Positions 34,114-41,344 of a stretch of 64,000 nucleotides of DNA are shown here, piece after piece. The DNA comes from Dyella_A sp035685805 (GTDB taxonomy: Bacteria; Pseudomonadota; Gammaproteobacteria; Xanthomonadales; Rhodanobacteraceae), in contig NZ_DASSAB010000045.1 of NCBI RefSeq assembly GCF_035685805.1, positions 1-64,000 on the forward strand, in the 5' to 3' direction. A program made the position numbers and the translations under genes. Positions within the stretch are counted from its first letter, which is position 1; each line of letters begins with the position of its first letter. The notes under the pieces were generated by a model. It saw only the letters and a program-made list of their open reading frames with translations. It was not told the DNA's origin and did no database searches.

Positions 34114-34139
34114 ATACTCCCCGGCGATGCGGGGAGTAT
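34114..34139 (-). promoter_or_regulatory. Hairpin enclosing the ribosome-binding site of the isoaspartyl peptidase gene
   Basis: A perfect 10-bp inverted repeat (34114-34123 with 34130-34139, 6-nt loop) lies 6 bp before GTG 34107. On the minus-strand RNA its 3' arm contains GGGGAG, the only good Shine-Dalgarno sequence. Folding would hide it. The same element could serve as an attenuator after the M56 gene. Confidence 0.55.
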
Positions 34140-34157
34140 ATCGGCCGGCACCGGCGG

Positions 34158-36044
34158 CTACTGGGCAACAAATCGCACGGTGTGGCCGGAAAACCGGGGT
34201 TTCATTCCGACCAGGTTGCCAATCAGCTGCAGTGCGGCTCGGGGCGGCACCCCCTCGAAGTTGCCAGCCACCGGGAGGGCGTCGTCAAGCGATGCCGGGT
34301 CGACCAAGGTCAGCCCGGCCCGTTCGGCAAAGATGGACGCCATGGCACGAGCACTGGGGCCGGCGAACCGGGCGTGCACGTTGCCGTCATCGACGATCGG
34401 TCGCGGCGTGCCGCACCCCGGCCAGGCAGTGAGGTCCAGGCGCAGCGTGTGGTCCGCGCCGGCCACCACCCGGCCGATCTGGATCGCCGCCTTCTGGCCG
34501 ACTCGCGTGCGCAGGATCGGCGTCGCTGGCGCGTCGAGCGACCCGCCCGCGAGCCTGGCATGGATCTCCAACTGGCCATCCGGTGCGGGCACGACCCCCA
34601 CCTGCCCTTGCCAGGGTGGCAGCGTCGTGTCCGTGGTGAGGACAAAGCGGTAGGCATCGCCCGCGTCTTTGAGGCAGGTGGTGGAGTGCAGATGGGGAGG
34701 TTCGCCGCCGACACTTGCCGCCAAATCCAGCGTGAAAGCCGCGTTGCCAGACGCGTCGCCCGGCGTTCCTGCGGGAACATGGGCACAGCCGTCTTGCAGT
34801 CGGGCGATCTCCGGAACATCCGGGCTCTCGCACCGCCAGCGCATCGTCTTGTGCTGCGCGTCGGGCATCGCCACCAGCACGACGTGCCCGCCGCCGGCCG
34901 AATTCCTCAGCGTGGCAGCGAGTCGGCCGTCCGCAAACTTCACGCCTTCGACGTCCTTGCCGACGATCAGCGACGCATCGGGCAGTCGCGCGGCGGCGTT
35001 GTCGGCCGGCAGCTCGTAGCCGTGGTGGAGCCAGTAGTCGGCAACCGCGGTCCTGGCGCCGTCGAACAGCGCCAGCGCCTCTTTCACGGCTTCCGCTGAT
35101 GGATGATGCGTCGCCGGCGATGGCTGCGCGGCGTAAACGGCGAGCGAGCCGGCCAGCACGATCGCGCCGAGCGCGGCACGGCCGGCCAGGCGACGGACAG
35201 GGGTGAGAACGGGCAGCTTCAACATGGCGACTCTCTCCGTGAGCGGGTGACGGGCGGACCAGGAACACCCCACCGGCAGCATCAGCGGCGAGGACTGGGT
35301 TTTTAGCATGGCGTTGGCGTAGTCCCGGCGCGGGGCGCCGTGCGCGCGCAACACGGCGGCATCACAGGCGAGCTCCTGGTCTTGGCACAGGCAGCCCAGT
35401 GCAACCCAGGCCAGCGGATGGAACCAGAACAGCGTGACCAGGCTCTGGGCGAGCAGCCGCCACAGGCCGTCGCGGCGCCGGGCATGCGCCTGCTCGTGGG
35501 CGAGGATGAGCGCCTGCTCGGTCGGGGTGTAGCGCGCATGGAAGTCCGCTGGCAGCACGATGCGCACGCCAAGCGCCCCCACCACGGCGGGTCCGAGGTC
35601 GCTTCGCGTGGCCTGCCACACCGGGCAATACGCACCGGCGATATCGACCGTCCGCGCGCCCGCGAGGCGACGCAGGTAGCGTCGCTGGGCCATGCCGATC
35701 AGCAACAGCACACCGACCGCACCGGCCAGCCAGCCGGCCATGATCAGCAAGGGCCAGGGGATCGTCCATGCCGGCGCGTTCGCCACCGGCGCCCAGCTCC
35801 CTCCGCCGGCGATGCGCACCACAACAGGCGGCAGCGCATCCACGCGAACGGCCGGGTGCGGCATCTGCACGGCCGCCAGCACCAGCGGCACCAGCGACCA
35901 CAACAGCGGCATCGCCTCGGCGCCACAGGCGCGTCGCAGCAACCGGCGCAAGACAAGTACCAGCGCCACCGCCAGGGTAAACACCCAGATCATCCGGGCC
36001 GCGTGGCTCATCCACGTTGAGGCCATGGCCTCAAGGCTGTTCAT
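34158..36044 (-). CDS. BlaR1-like M56 metallopeptidase fused to a pilin-like domain and an STN-like domain
   Basis: A 628-residue membrane sensor-protease. Residues 1-305 form an M56/BlaR1-type module with about four membrane helices and the zinc motif HEQAH (183-187); the downstream acid is probably in QDQELACDAA. After the last helix (about 290-306), residues 317-420 closely resemble the globular part of the PilA encoded at 766: DGARTAVADYW versus DGAKTAVAEFY, a GK-V-x-x-V segment, WRC versus WNC, and a second Cys at 420. The N-terminal pilin helix is replaced by the M56 helix. A beta-rich region follows, then an STN-like end (about 565-627). It overlaps blaI by 14 bp. Inferred role: periplasmic ligand sensing that triggers cleavage of the BlaI repressor. 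The ligand is unknown; beta-lactam sensing is not indicated, since no penicillin-binding domain is present. Confidence 0.85.
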   Translation of the reverse strand: MNSLEAMASTWMSHAARMIWVFTLAVALVLVLRRLLRRACGAEAMPLLWSLVPLVLAAVQMPHPAVRVDALPPVVVRIAGGGSWAPVANAPAWTIPWPLLIMAGWLAGAVGVLLLIGMAQRRYLRRLAGARTVDIAGAYCPVWQATRSDLGPAVVGALGVRIVLPADFHARYTPTEQALILAHEQAHARRRDGLWRLLAQSLVTLFWFHPLAWVALGCLCQDQELACDAAVLRAHGAPRRDYANAMLKTQSSPLMLPVGCSWSARHPLTERVAMLKLPVLTPVRRLAGRAALGAIVLAGSLAVYAAQPSPATHHPSAEAVKEALALFDGARTAVADYWLHHGYELPADNAAARLPDASLIVGKDVEGVKFADGRLAATLRNSAGGGHVVLVAMPDAQHKTMRWRCESPDVPEIARLQDGCAHVPAGTPGDASGNAAFTLDLAASVGGEPPHLHSTTCLKDAGDAYRFVLTTDTTLPPWQGQVGVVPAPDGQLEIHARLAGGSLDAPATPILRTRVGQKAAIQIGRVVAGADHTLRLDLTAWPGCGTPRPIVDDGNVHARFAGPSARAMASIFAERAGLTLVDPASLDDALPVAGNFEGVPPRAALQLIGNLVGMKPRFSGHTVRFVAQ

Positions 36045-36399
36045 CGTCGAGCTCCTCCAGCAGCTGGCGCAGTTCGGCGATGTCCTTCTTCGTCAGCTTG
36101 CGCTGCTCCGAGAAGTGCGCCACCAGCGGCGCCACGCGTCCGCCGAACAGGCGGTCGAGCAAGCTCTTGCTGCTCTGGTGCACGTACTTCTCGCGCGGCA
36201 GCAGCGGGCTGTACAGATAGCGCCGGCCGTCGCGTTCCGCTTTCACCGCCTTCTTCTTCAACAGCCGGTTGAGCAGCGACTTCACCGTCCCCTCCTGCCA
36301 CTGCTGGGCCCGGCCGACCTCGGCCAGGATTTCCTCGGCGCTGCGCGGGGCGCTGCGCCACAGCACTTCCATCACCACGGCTTCGGCTTCGCTGATCAT
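36031..36399 (-). CDS. BlaI/MecI-type winged-helix repressor
   Basis: A 122-residue dimeric repressor of the BlaI/MecI family. It opens ISEAEAVVMEVLW and contains the winged helix with QEGTVKSLLNRLLKKKAV as recognition region, then RDGRRYLYSPLLPREKY and a helical C-terminal dimerisation part. Family repressors are inactivated by site-specific cleavage from the cognate M56 protease. ATG 36399 is preferred because an upstream in-frame start at 36435 would put an operator inside the coding sequence and add 12 atypical residues. Two operator-like sites and a promoter lie just upstream, indicating autorepression of the blaI-M56 operon. Confidence 0.9.
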   Translation of the reverse strand: MISEAEAVVMEVLWRSAPRSAEEILAEVGRAQQWQEGTVKSLLNRLLKKKAVKAERDGRRYLYSPLLPREKYVHQSSKSLLDRLFGGRVAPLVAHFSEQRKLTKKDIAELRQLLEELDDEQP

Positions 36400-36410
36400 G
36401 ACGGGCTCAC

Positions 36411-36427
36411 GTTTACATGCGTAATCG
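36411..36427 (-). promoter_or_regulatory. BlaI-type operator, proximal site
   Basis: GTTTACATGCGTAATCG contains TTACA-TG-CGTAA, one mismatch from a perfect inverted repeat of the TACA/TGTA class recognised by BlaI/MecI proteins. It lies 12 bp upstream of the blaI ATG. Confidence 0.7.
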
Positions 36428-36434
36428 AACATCA

Positions 36435-36463
36435 TGTTTACATGTGTAATCGATGAGCGTCAA
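36435..36463 (-). promoter_or_regulatory. Promoter of the blaI-M56 operon
   Basis: On the minus strand TTGACG (36458-36463) and TAAACA (36435-36440) are 17 bp apart. The distal operator overlaps the -10 box and spacer, so bound repressor would exclude RNA polymerase. Confidence 0.55.
36436..36452 (-). promoter_or_regulatory. BlaI-type operator, distal site
   Basis: GTTTACATGTGTAATCG contains the perfect inverted repeat TTACA-TG-TGTAA. It is a near-identical copy of the proximal site, 25 bp centre to centre, and overlaps the predicted promoter. Confidence 0.72.
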
Positions 36464-36614
36464 CCGACTTCCGACCCGCGCAGGGACCGGCCCTGGCGCA
36501 TCAGCGCCATTGGGGGCTGGCGCAGACGCGGGGCATGGGACCTTGGTACGAGGCGGCACTTCGTCGTTCCGTCGTATCCTTGGGCGCTGATTCCCACGCT
36601 GAGCAGGCATCGCA

Positions 36615-37973
36615 ATGGACAAGGTTTACGCAAGCGCCGAGAAAGCCCTGGACGGACTGCTGGTCGACGGCATGACGATCGCCGCGGGCGGCTTCGGCCT
36701 GTGCGGCATTCCCGAAAACCTCATCGGTGCCCTGCTGGCCGCCGGCACGACCGGGCTGACCATCGTCGGCAACAACGCCGGCGTGGACGACTTCGGCATG
36801 GGGCCGCTGCTGAAGACCCGTCAGGTGAAGCGCGTGTACGCCTCCTACGTGGGCGAGAACAAGGAATTTGAACGGCAGGTGCTGGCTGGCGAGCTGGAGC
36901 TGCATCTGGTGCCGCAGGGCACACTGGCAGAGAAGCTGCGTGCCGGTGGCGCCGGCATTCCCGGTTTCTACACGCGCACGGCGTTTGGCACCAAGCTGGC
37001 CGAGGGCAAGGAAACCAAGACTTTCGACGGCAAGGAGTACGTGCTGGAAGAGGCGATCCGTGCCGACGTGTCCATCGTCAAGGCGTGGAAGGGCGACCGG
37101 CTGGGCAACCTGGTGTTCCGCAAGACTGCGCGCAACTTCAACCCGATGATCGCCACCTGCGGCCAGGTGTGCGTGGCCGAGGTGGAGGAGCTGGTGGAAG
37201 TCGGCACGCTCAAGCCGGATCAGATCCACGTGCCGGGCATCTACGTCGACCGCATCATCCAGGGTGCGGCCTACGAGAAGCGCATCGAGTTCCGCACCGT
37301 GGCCGGCGCCAACACGGGTAAGGAAAGCCCGATCCGCAACGCGATGGCGCGCCGCGCCGCCAGGGAACTGCGCGACGGCTTCTACGTCAACCTGGGCATC
37401 GGCATTCCCACGCTGGTCGCGAACTTCATTCCCGAGGGGATGGACGTGATCCTGCAGTCGGAGAACGGCCTGCTCGGCATTGGTCCGTTCCCGGACGACG
37501 CGCACGTCGACCCGGACCTGATCAATGCGGGCAAGCAGACCATCACCACCCTGCCCGGCTCGAGCTTCTTCTCCAGCGCCGACTCGTTCGCGATGATCCG
37601 CGGCGGCCACATCGACCTGTCGATCCTCGGTGGCCTGGAAGTGTCATGCCACGGCGACCTGGCGAACTGGATGGTGCCCGGCAAGATGGTCAAGGGCCCC
37701 GGTGGGGCGATGGACCTGGTCAGCGGCGTGAAGCGCGTGGTGGTGCTGATGGAGCACACCGCAAAAGACGGGTCGCCGAAGATCCGCGAGCAGTGCGACC
37801 TGCCTCTCACCGGCACGCAGGTGGTGGATCTGATCATCACCGATCTGTGCGTGTTCGAGGTCGACAAGGGCCGCGGGCTGACCCTCACCGAGCTGCACGA
37901 AGGCGTGACACTGGATCAGGTCCGCGAGAAGACCGGCTGCACGTTCGCCGTGTCGCCGACACTGCAGGACTGA
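36615..37973 (+). CDS. Succinyl-CoA:3-ketoacid CoA-transferase, alpha and beta subunits fused
   Basis: Transfers CoA from succinyl-CoA to acetoacetate or related 3-keto acids. The 452-residue chain contains the A subunit (about 1-235: IAAGGFGLCGIPENLIGAL, TIVGNNAGVDDFGMG, PGFYTRTAFGT) followed by the B subunit (about 248-452: RRAARELRDGFYVNLGIGIP). The catalytic glutamate is Glu283 in LQSENGLLGIG. Bacteria usually encode ScoA and ScoB separately; here they are joined in frame by a short linker (about residues 236-247) with no stop codon, like mitochondrial SCOT. The gene stands alone between divergent or convergent neighbours. Substrate preference is inferred from family only. Confidence 0.92.
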   Translation: MDKVYASAEKALDGLLVDGMTIAAGGFGLCGIPENLIGALLAAGTTGLTIVGNNAGVDDFGMGPLLKTRQVKRVYASYVGENKEFERQVLAGELELHLVPQGTLAEKLRAGGAGIPGFYTRTAFGTKLAEGKETKTFDGKEYVLEEAIRADVSIVKAWKGDRLGNLVFRKTARNFNPMIATCGQVCVAEVEELVEVGTLKPDQIHVPGIYVDRIIQGAAYEKRIEFRTVAGANTGKESPIRNAMARRAARELRDGFYVNLGIGIPTLVANFIPEGMDVILQSENGLLGIGPFPDDAHVDPDLINAGKQTITTLPGSSFFSSADSFAMIRGGHIDLSILGGLEVSCHGDLANWMVPGKMVKGPGGAMDLVSGVKRVVVLMEHTAKDGSPKIREQCDLPLTGTQVVDLIITDLCVFEVDKGRGLTLTELHEGVTLDQVREKTGCTFAVSPTLQD

Positions 37974-38128
37974 CGCGGCTCAGCGCCTCGCGCCTCGCCG
38001 GGCCGGAATGCCGGCGGGCGCGCACCTGATGCACGCTCCACGGCACCACGCCAAGCGGACAGCAAGGCAAAGCCAGATGGGGTGCCGCACAAGTCGCCTG
38101 CCTCACGACAGGACTCAGATGATGCGGC

Positions 38129-39151
38129 TCAGGCGGCCTGGCTCTGCGGGAAGCGGATTCGCGCCACGTTCTGGCTGCCCGGACGTGTCTGCAACTCCAG
38201 CGGCCAGGCAAAGCGGTCGCTGATGCGCTGGGCGATGGCCAGCTCGAACCCGTGCCGGTCGGCGCCGTACAGCGGAACCTTGGCGCCGGACTGCTCCTCC
38301 GCCAGCGGCTCGGCCTGGTTGGTCACCACCACCATGCCGGGCATCACGGTCACCATCACGCGGCCGCGCTCGGTCTGCTGGCACGCATTGCGGATCAACT
38401 GCCAGAACAGCACCGCGAACACCCGTGGCGAACCCTGCACGGCGAACCGCGAGGGCTCCTCCAGCGTCAGCTCCACGGGACGGCCGGCGAGCATGTCGCG
38501 GGCGAAGTCGAGCTCATGGCGCAAAGCGTCGTTGACCACGAACAACTCCTCGTCGACGCCGTTGTCCTTTTCGCGCGCCAGAATCAGCAGCGCTTCCACC
38601 AGCGCTTCCATCTCCCGCGCCGAGCGGCGGATGCGGCTGAGCGAACGCTCGCCGAAATCGCTGAGCCCCTCTTCCTCGGCCAGCATGTCCACCGACATCT
38701 TGATCACCGTCAGCGGGCTGCGCAGTTCGTGGCTGGCATCGCGGGTGAAGTTGCGCTCGCGCTGCGTATAGCCGGCGATCCGCGTGGCGAAACCGTGCAA
38801 TCCTTTTGCAAGCGTCGCCACATCCGCGTCTGCCCGGGTCGACAGGCGGTCGGGCGAAAGGGCGTCGACGTCGGGCTGCTGCTCGTTCCAGCCGCTGACC
38901 AGCCGCGCCAGCGTGCTGATCGGCAACCACTCGCGCCGTGCGGCAAGCCATGCCAGCGTAGAGGTGATCGCGATCAGCACCAGCACGGCACCGATCGGCG
39001 CCACGTTGTACGCCCCCATCATCACGCTGATGCCGACCGCGAGAAGCTGAAGCACGAAGATGATCGCGATTCGACGCTGGAACGCGCCGGCCCGGAAGTG
39101 TGCCGGTGCTTGAGGAGTACCCCTGTTATTCATGACGATGTTGCGCAACAC
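38129..39151 (-). CDS. Sensor histidine kinase (HAMP-HisKA) with atypical ATP-binding motifs
   Basis: A 340-residue membrane kinase. Two membrane helices lie at about residues 26-72 with almost no periplasmic loop, so it probably senses within the membrane. A HAMP-like linker leads to the HisKA domain with His141 in RDASHELRSPLTVIKMSVDM. The catalytic domain has an N box (LIRNACQQT), but the G1 motif reads VVVTNQAEP, not DxGxG, and G2 reads GFELAIAQRI. ATP binding may be unusual. Start GTG 39151 has GGAA in front; ATG 39133 is possible. It follows its response regulator by 12 bp. Confidence 0.86.
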   Translation of the reverse strand: MLRNIVMNNRGTPQAPAHFRAGAFQRRIAIIFVLQLLAVGISVMMGAYNVAPIGAVLVLIAITSTLAWLAARREWLPISTLARLVSGWNEQQPDVDALSPDRLSTRADADVATLAKGLHGFATRIAGYTQRERNFTRDASHELRSPLTVIKMSVDMLAEEEGLSDFGERSLSRIRRSAREMEALVEALLILAREKDNGVDEELFVVNDALRHELDFARDMLAGRPVELTLEEPSRFAVQGSPRVFAVLFWQLIRNACQQTERGRVMVTVMPGMVVVTNQAEPLAEEQSGAKVPLYGADRHGFELAIAQRISDRFAWPLELQTRPGSQNVARIRFPQSQAA

Positions 39152-39163
39152 ATTCCGGTTATC

Positions 39164-39895
39164 TCAAGCGGACTGCGTCGCGGTGGCCACCTCCGAGTCG
39201 AGGTCGGCAAGACGGTAGCCGGCCGAATGAATCGTGTGCAGCAGGGCGCGGTCGAACGGCTTGTCGATGACGCGGCGCAGGTTGTAGAGGTGTGAGCGCA
39301 GGGTGTCGGAATCGGGCAGGGTATCGCCCCAGATCTCCCGCTCGATGTCGCGTCGGCTCACCACCCGGGGCGACTCGCGCATCAGGATCGCCAGCAGCTT
39401 CAGGCCGATCGGCGACACGGTCAGCTCCTGCCCGCCGCGGGTCAGGCGCAGCGTGGCGGTGTCCAGCGTCATGTCGCCGACGGTGAGCACCTCGGTGGAT
39501 ACCTGGCGGCGGTCGCGGCGGATCAGGGCACGCAGGCGGGCCTCCAGCTCACGCACCTCGAATGGCTTGACCAGGTAATCGTCGGCGCCCGCTTCCAGCC
39601 CCACCAGCTTGTCTTCCAGCGTGTCGCGGGCGGTGAGCATCAGCACCGGGGTGGACTTTTTGGCGTCCTTGCGCAACTTGCGGCAGACGTCCAGGCCGTC
39701 CATGCCCGGCAGCATGAGATCCAGCACCACCACGTCGTAGCTGTTGGAGACCGCCAGGTGCAGCCCGCTCACGCCATCGGCGGCATAGTCCACCGAGTAG
39801 CCGCGGCGCTCCAGGAACTCGCCCACCATCTCCGCAATCTGGCGATTGTCTTCCACCAGCAGCACCAGGCCCGACTGTTCGTCACGTACGCTCAT
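39164..39895 (-). CDS. OmpR-family response regulator
   Basis: A 243-residue transcriptional response regulator. The receiver domain has LLVEDNRQ, Asp59 in VVLDLMLPGMDG, Thr in LMLTARD and Lys in YLVKPFEVRE. The C-terminal winged helix (about 135-230) includes LTVSPIGLKLLAILMRESPR, VVSRRDIEREIW and DSDTLRSHLYNLRRVID, typical of OmpR/PhoB. It is the first gene of a two-gene operon with the kinase. An inverted repeat 24 bp upstream of the ATG and a further half-site suggest autoregulation. Regulon unknown. Confidence 0.92.
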   Translation of the reverse strand: MSVRDEQSGLVLLVEDNRQIAEMVGEFLERRGYSVDYAADGVSGLHLAVSNSYDVVVLDLMLPGMDGLDVCRKLRKDAKKSTPVLMLTARDTLEDKLVGLEAGADDYLVKPFEVRELEARLRALIRRDRRQVSTEVLTVGDMTLDTATLRLTRGGQELTVSPIGLKLLAILMRESPRVVSRRDIEREIWGDTLPDSDTLRSHLYNLRRVIDKPFDRALLHTIHSAGYRLADLDSEVATATQSA

Positions 39896-39918
39896 AAGTG
39901 TGTCTCGCCGTTTCCCGA

Positions 39919-39934
39919 TTTCACGTTTGTGAAA
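39919..39934 (-). promoter_or_regulatory. Inverted repeat upstream of the OmpR-type regulator gene
   Basis: TTTCAC-GTTT-GTGAAA is a perfect 6-bp inverted repeat, 24 bp before the start codon. A further TGTGAAA half-site lies at 39962-39968. On the minus strand this gives two CTTTCACA direct repeats about 34 bp apart, a plausible site for the regulator itself. Confidence 0.45.
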
Positions 39935-40011
39935 GGCTACCGGTCGGCGCAGTGACCACAATGTGAAAGAGCGGGGCGACGTTTAGCCAACGGTCAAGAA
40001 CGGCGCGGCGC

Positions 40012-40638
40012 TCAGCGCGTCGCGCTCAGCAGCGGCTTCAGCTCCGTCCACACGTTCTCCAGCACCCGAGGCTCCGCGGTGGCCAGCGGATGCAGGCCGT
40101 CGTCCTGCATCTGCGCCGGATCCAGCGCCACGCCTTCGAGCAGGAACGGCAGCAGCGCGGTCTGTTGCTTGCGCGCGAGCTCCGCATAGATTGCGCGCAA
40201 GCCGTCGCGGTACTGCGGCCCATAGTTCACCGGCAGCTCGATGCCCAGCAGCAGCACGCGTGCGCCACTCTTGCGTGCCATGGTGATCATCGCGGCGAGG
40301 TTGTCGCGCAGCGCGTCCAGCGGCAATCCGCGCAGGCCGTCGTTGGCGCCCAGCTCGATCACCACCACGGCGGGGCGCTCGCTCGCCAGCAACTTCGGCA
40401 GACGATGGCGGCCGCTGAGCGACGTTTCGCCACTGATGCTGGCATTGACCACGCGCCAGGGTGGCGCCATCTTGCCCAGACGCTCGCCCAGCAGGTGCAC
40501 CCAGCCCGCTTCGACAGGAATGTTGTGCGCAGCGGACAACGAGTCACCCAGCACCAGTACGGTCCGTGCCGGCGCCGCCTGCGCGGCCGTCGCTCCCCAC
40601 AGCAGCAAAACCCCCAGTGTGCAAAGGAAACGACGCAT
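40012..40638 (-). CDS. tesA: Periplasmic esterase/thioesterase I, SGNH family (TesA-like)
   Basis: A 208-residue SGNH hydrolase of the TesA/lysophospholipase L1 type. A signal peptide (FLCTLGVLLLWGATAAQA) directs it to the periplasm. The four SGNH blocks are present: GDSLSAAHNI with the nucleophile Ser33, the Gly of NASISGETSLSG, ELGANDGLRGLP, and DDGLHPLA with the catalytic Asp and His. It hydrolyses acyl-CoA, esters or lysophospholipids in the family. The start codon at 40638 overlaps, on the opposite strand, the ATG of the ABC ATPase gene, as in the conserved tesA/ybbA arrangement. Confidence 0.92.
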   Translation of the reverse strand: MRRFLCTLGVLLLWGATAAQAAPARTVLVLGDSLSAAHNIPVEAGWVHLLGERLGKMAPPWRVVNASISGETSLSGRHRLPKLLASERPAVVVIELGANDGLRGLPLDALRDNLAAMITMARKSGARVLLLGIELPVNYGPQYRDGLRAIYAELARKQQTALLPFLLEGVALDPAQMQDDGLHPLATAEPRVLENVWTELKPLLSATR

Positions 40639-41344
40639 GAGTGACTCTTCCCGTCCGGTGCTTGAAGCGGTCGATGTTAGCAAGACGGTCACCGGCCCCG
40701 AGGGCACGCTGACCATCCTGCGCGGCGCCACTCTGAAGGTGCACGCGGGCGAGAGCTTCGCCATCGTCGGTGCCTCCGGCTCGGGCAAGACCACGCTGCT
40801 CGGGCTGCTCGCGGGGCTGGACCTGCCCAGCAGCGGCAGCATCCGGCTGGACGGCCAGGCGCTGGAGACCCTCGACGAGGAGGCGCGGGCCGACCTGCGC
40901 CGGCGACTGGTCGGCTTCGTGTTCCAGTCTTTCCACCTGCTGCCCGCGCTGACCGCCGAAGAGAACGTGATGCTGCCGCTGGAGCTGGAAGGCGCCCGCG
41001 ACGCCCGCGCGCGGGCGCGCGAGGCGCTGGATGCCGTCGGCCTGGCGGCGAGGCGCCGGCACTATCCTGCCCAGCTTTCCGGCGGTGAACAGCAGCGCGT
41101 GGCGATCGCCCGCGCGTTCGTGCACGGCCCACGTCTGCTGTTTGCCGACGAACCCACCGGCAACCTCGACCAGCGCACCGGGCACCACGTCGCCGATCTG
41201 CTGTTTGCGCTCAACCGCGACCGCGCGACCACGCTGGTGCTGGTGACGCACGACAGCGCACTGGCGGCACGCTGCCAGCGACGGATCGAGCTGGAGGAAG
41301 GACGGGTGCTTGGCGCCACGGCGACCGAAGGCGCGAACGCATGA
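40637..41344 (+). CDS. ybbA: ABC transporter ATPase YbbA-like
   Basis: A 235-residue ABC ATPase of the LolD/MacB/YbbA group. Walker A is GASGSGKTTLLGLLAGLD, followed by FQSFHLLPALTAEENV (Q loop), LSGGEQQRVAIARAFV (signature), LLFADEPTGNLD (Walker B) and VTHD (H loop). It would energise the FtsX-like permease encoded next, with which it overlaps by ATGA. AGGAAA lies 8 bp before ATG 40637, inside the coding start of the divergent tesA. The system is thought to act on envelope lipids or peptides, but its cargo is not established. Confidence 0.92.
   Translation: MSDSSRPVLEAVDVSKTVTGPEGTLTILRGATLKVHAGESFAIVGASGSGKTTLLGLLAGLDLPSSGSIRLDGQALETLDEEARADLRRRLVGFVFQSFHLLPALTAEENVMLPLELEGARDARARAREALDAVGLAARRRHYPAQLSGGEQQRVAIARAFVHGPRLLFADEPTGNLDQRTGHHVADLLFALNRDRATTLVLVTHDSALAARCQRRIELEEGRVLGATATEGANA

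Noticed and set aside
34158..36399. A beta-lactam resistance sensor (BlaR1/BlaI) interpretation
   Set aside because: The M56 protein lacks the penicillin-binding sensor domain and no beta-lactamase gene is adjacent; a pilin-like ectodomain occupies that place.
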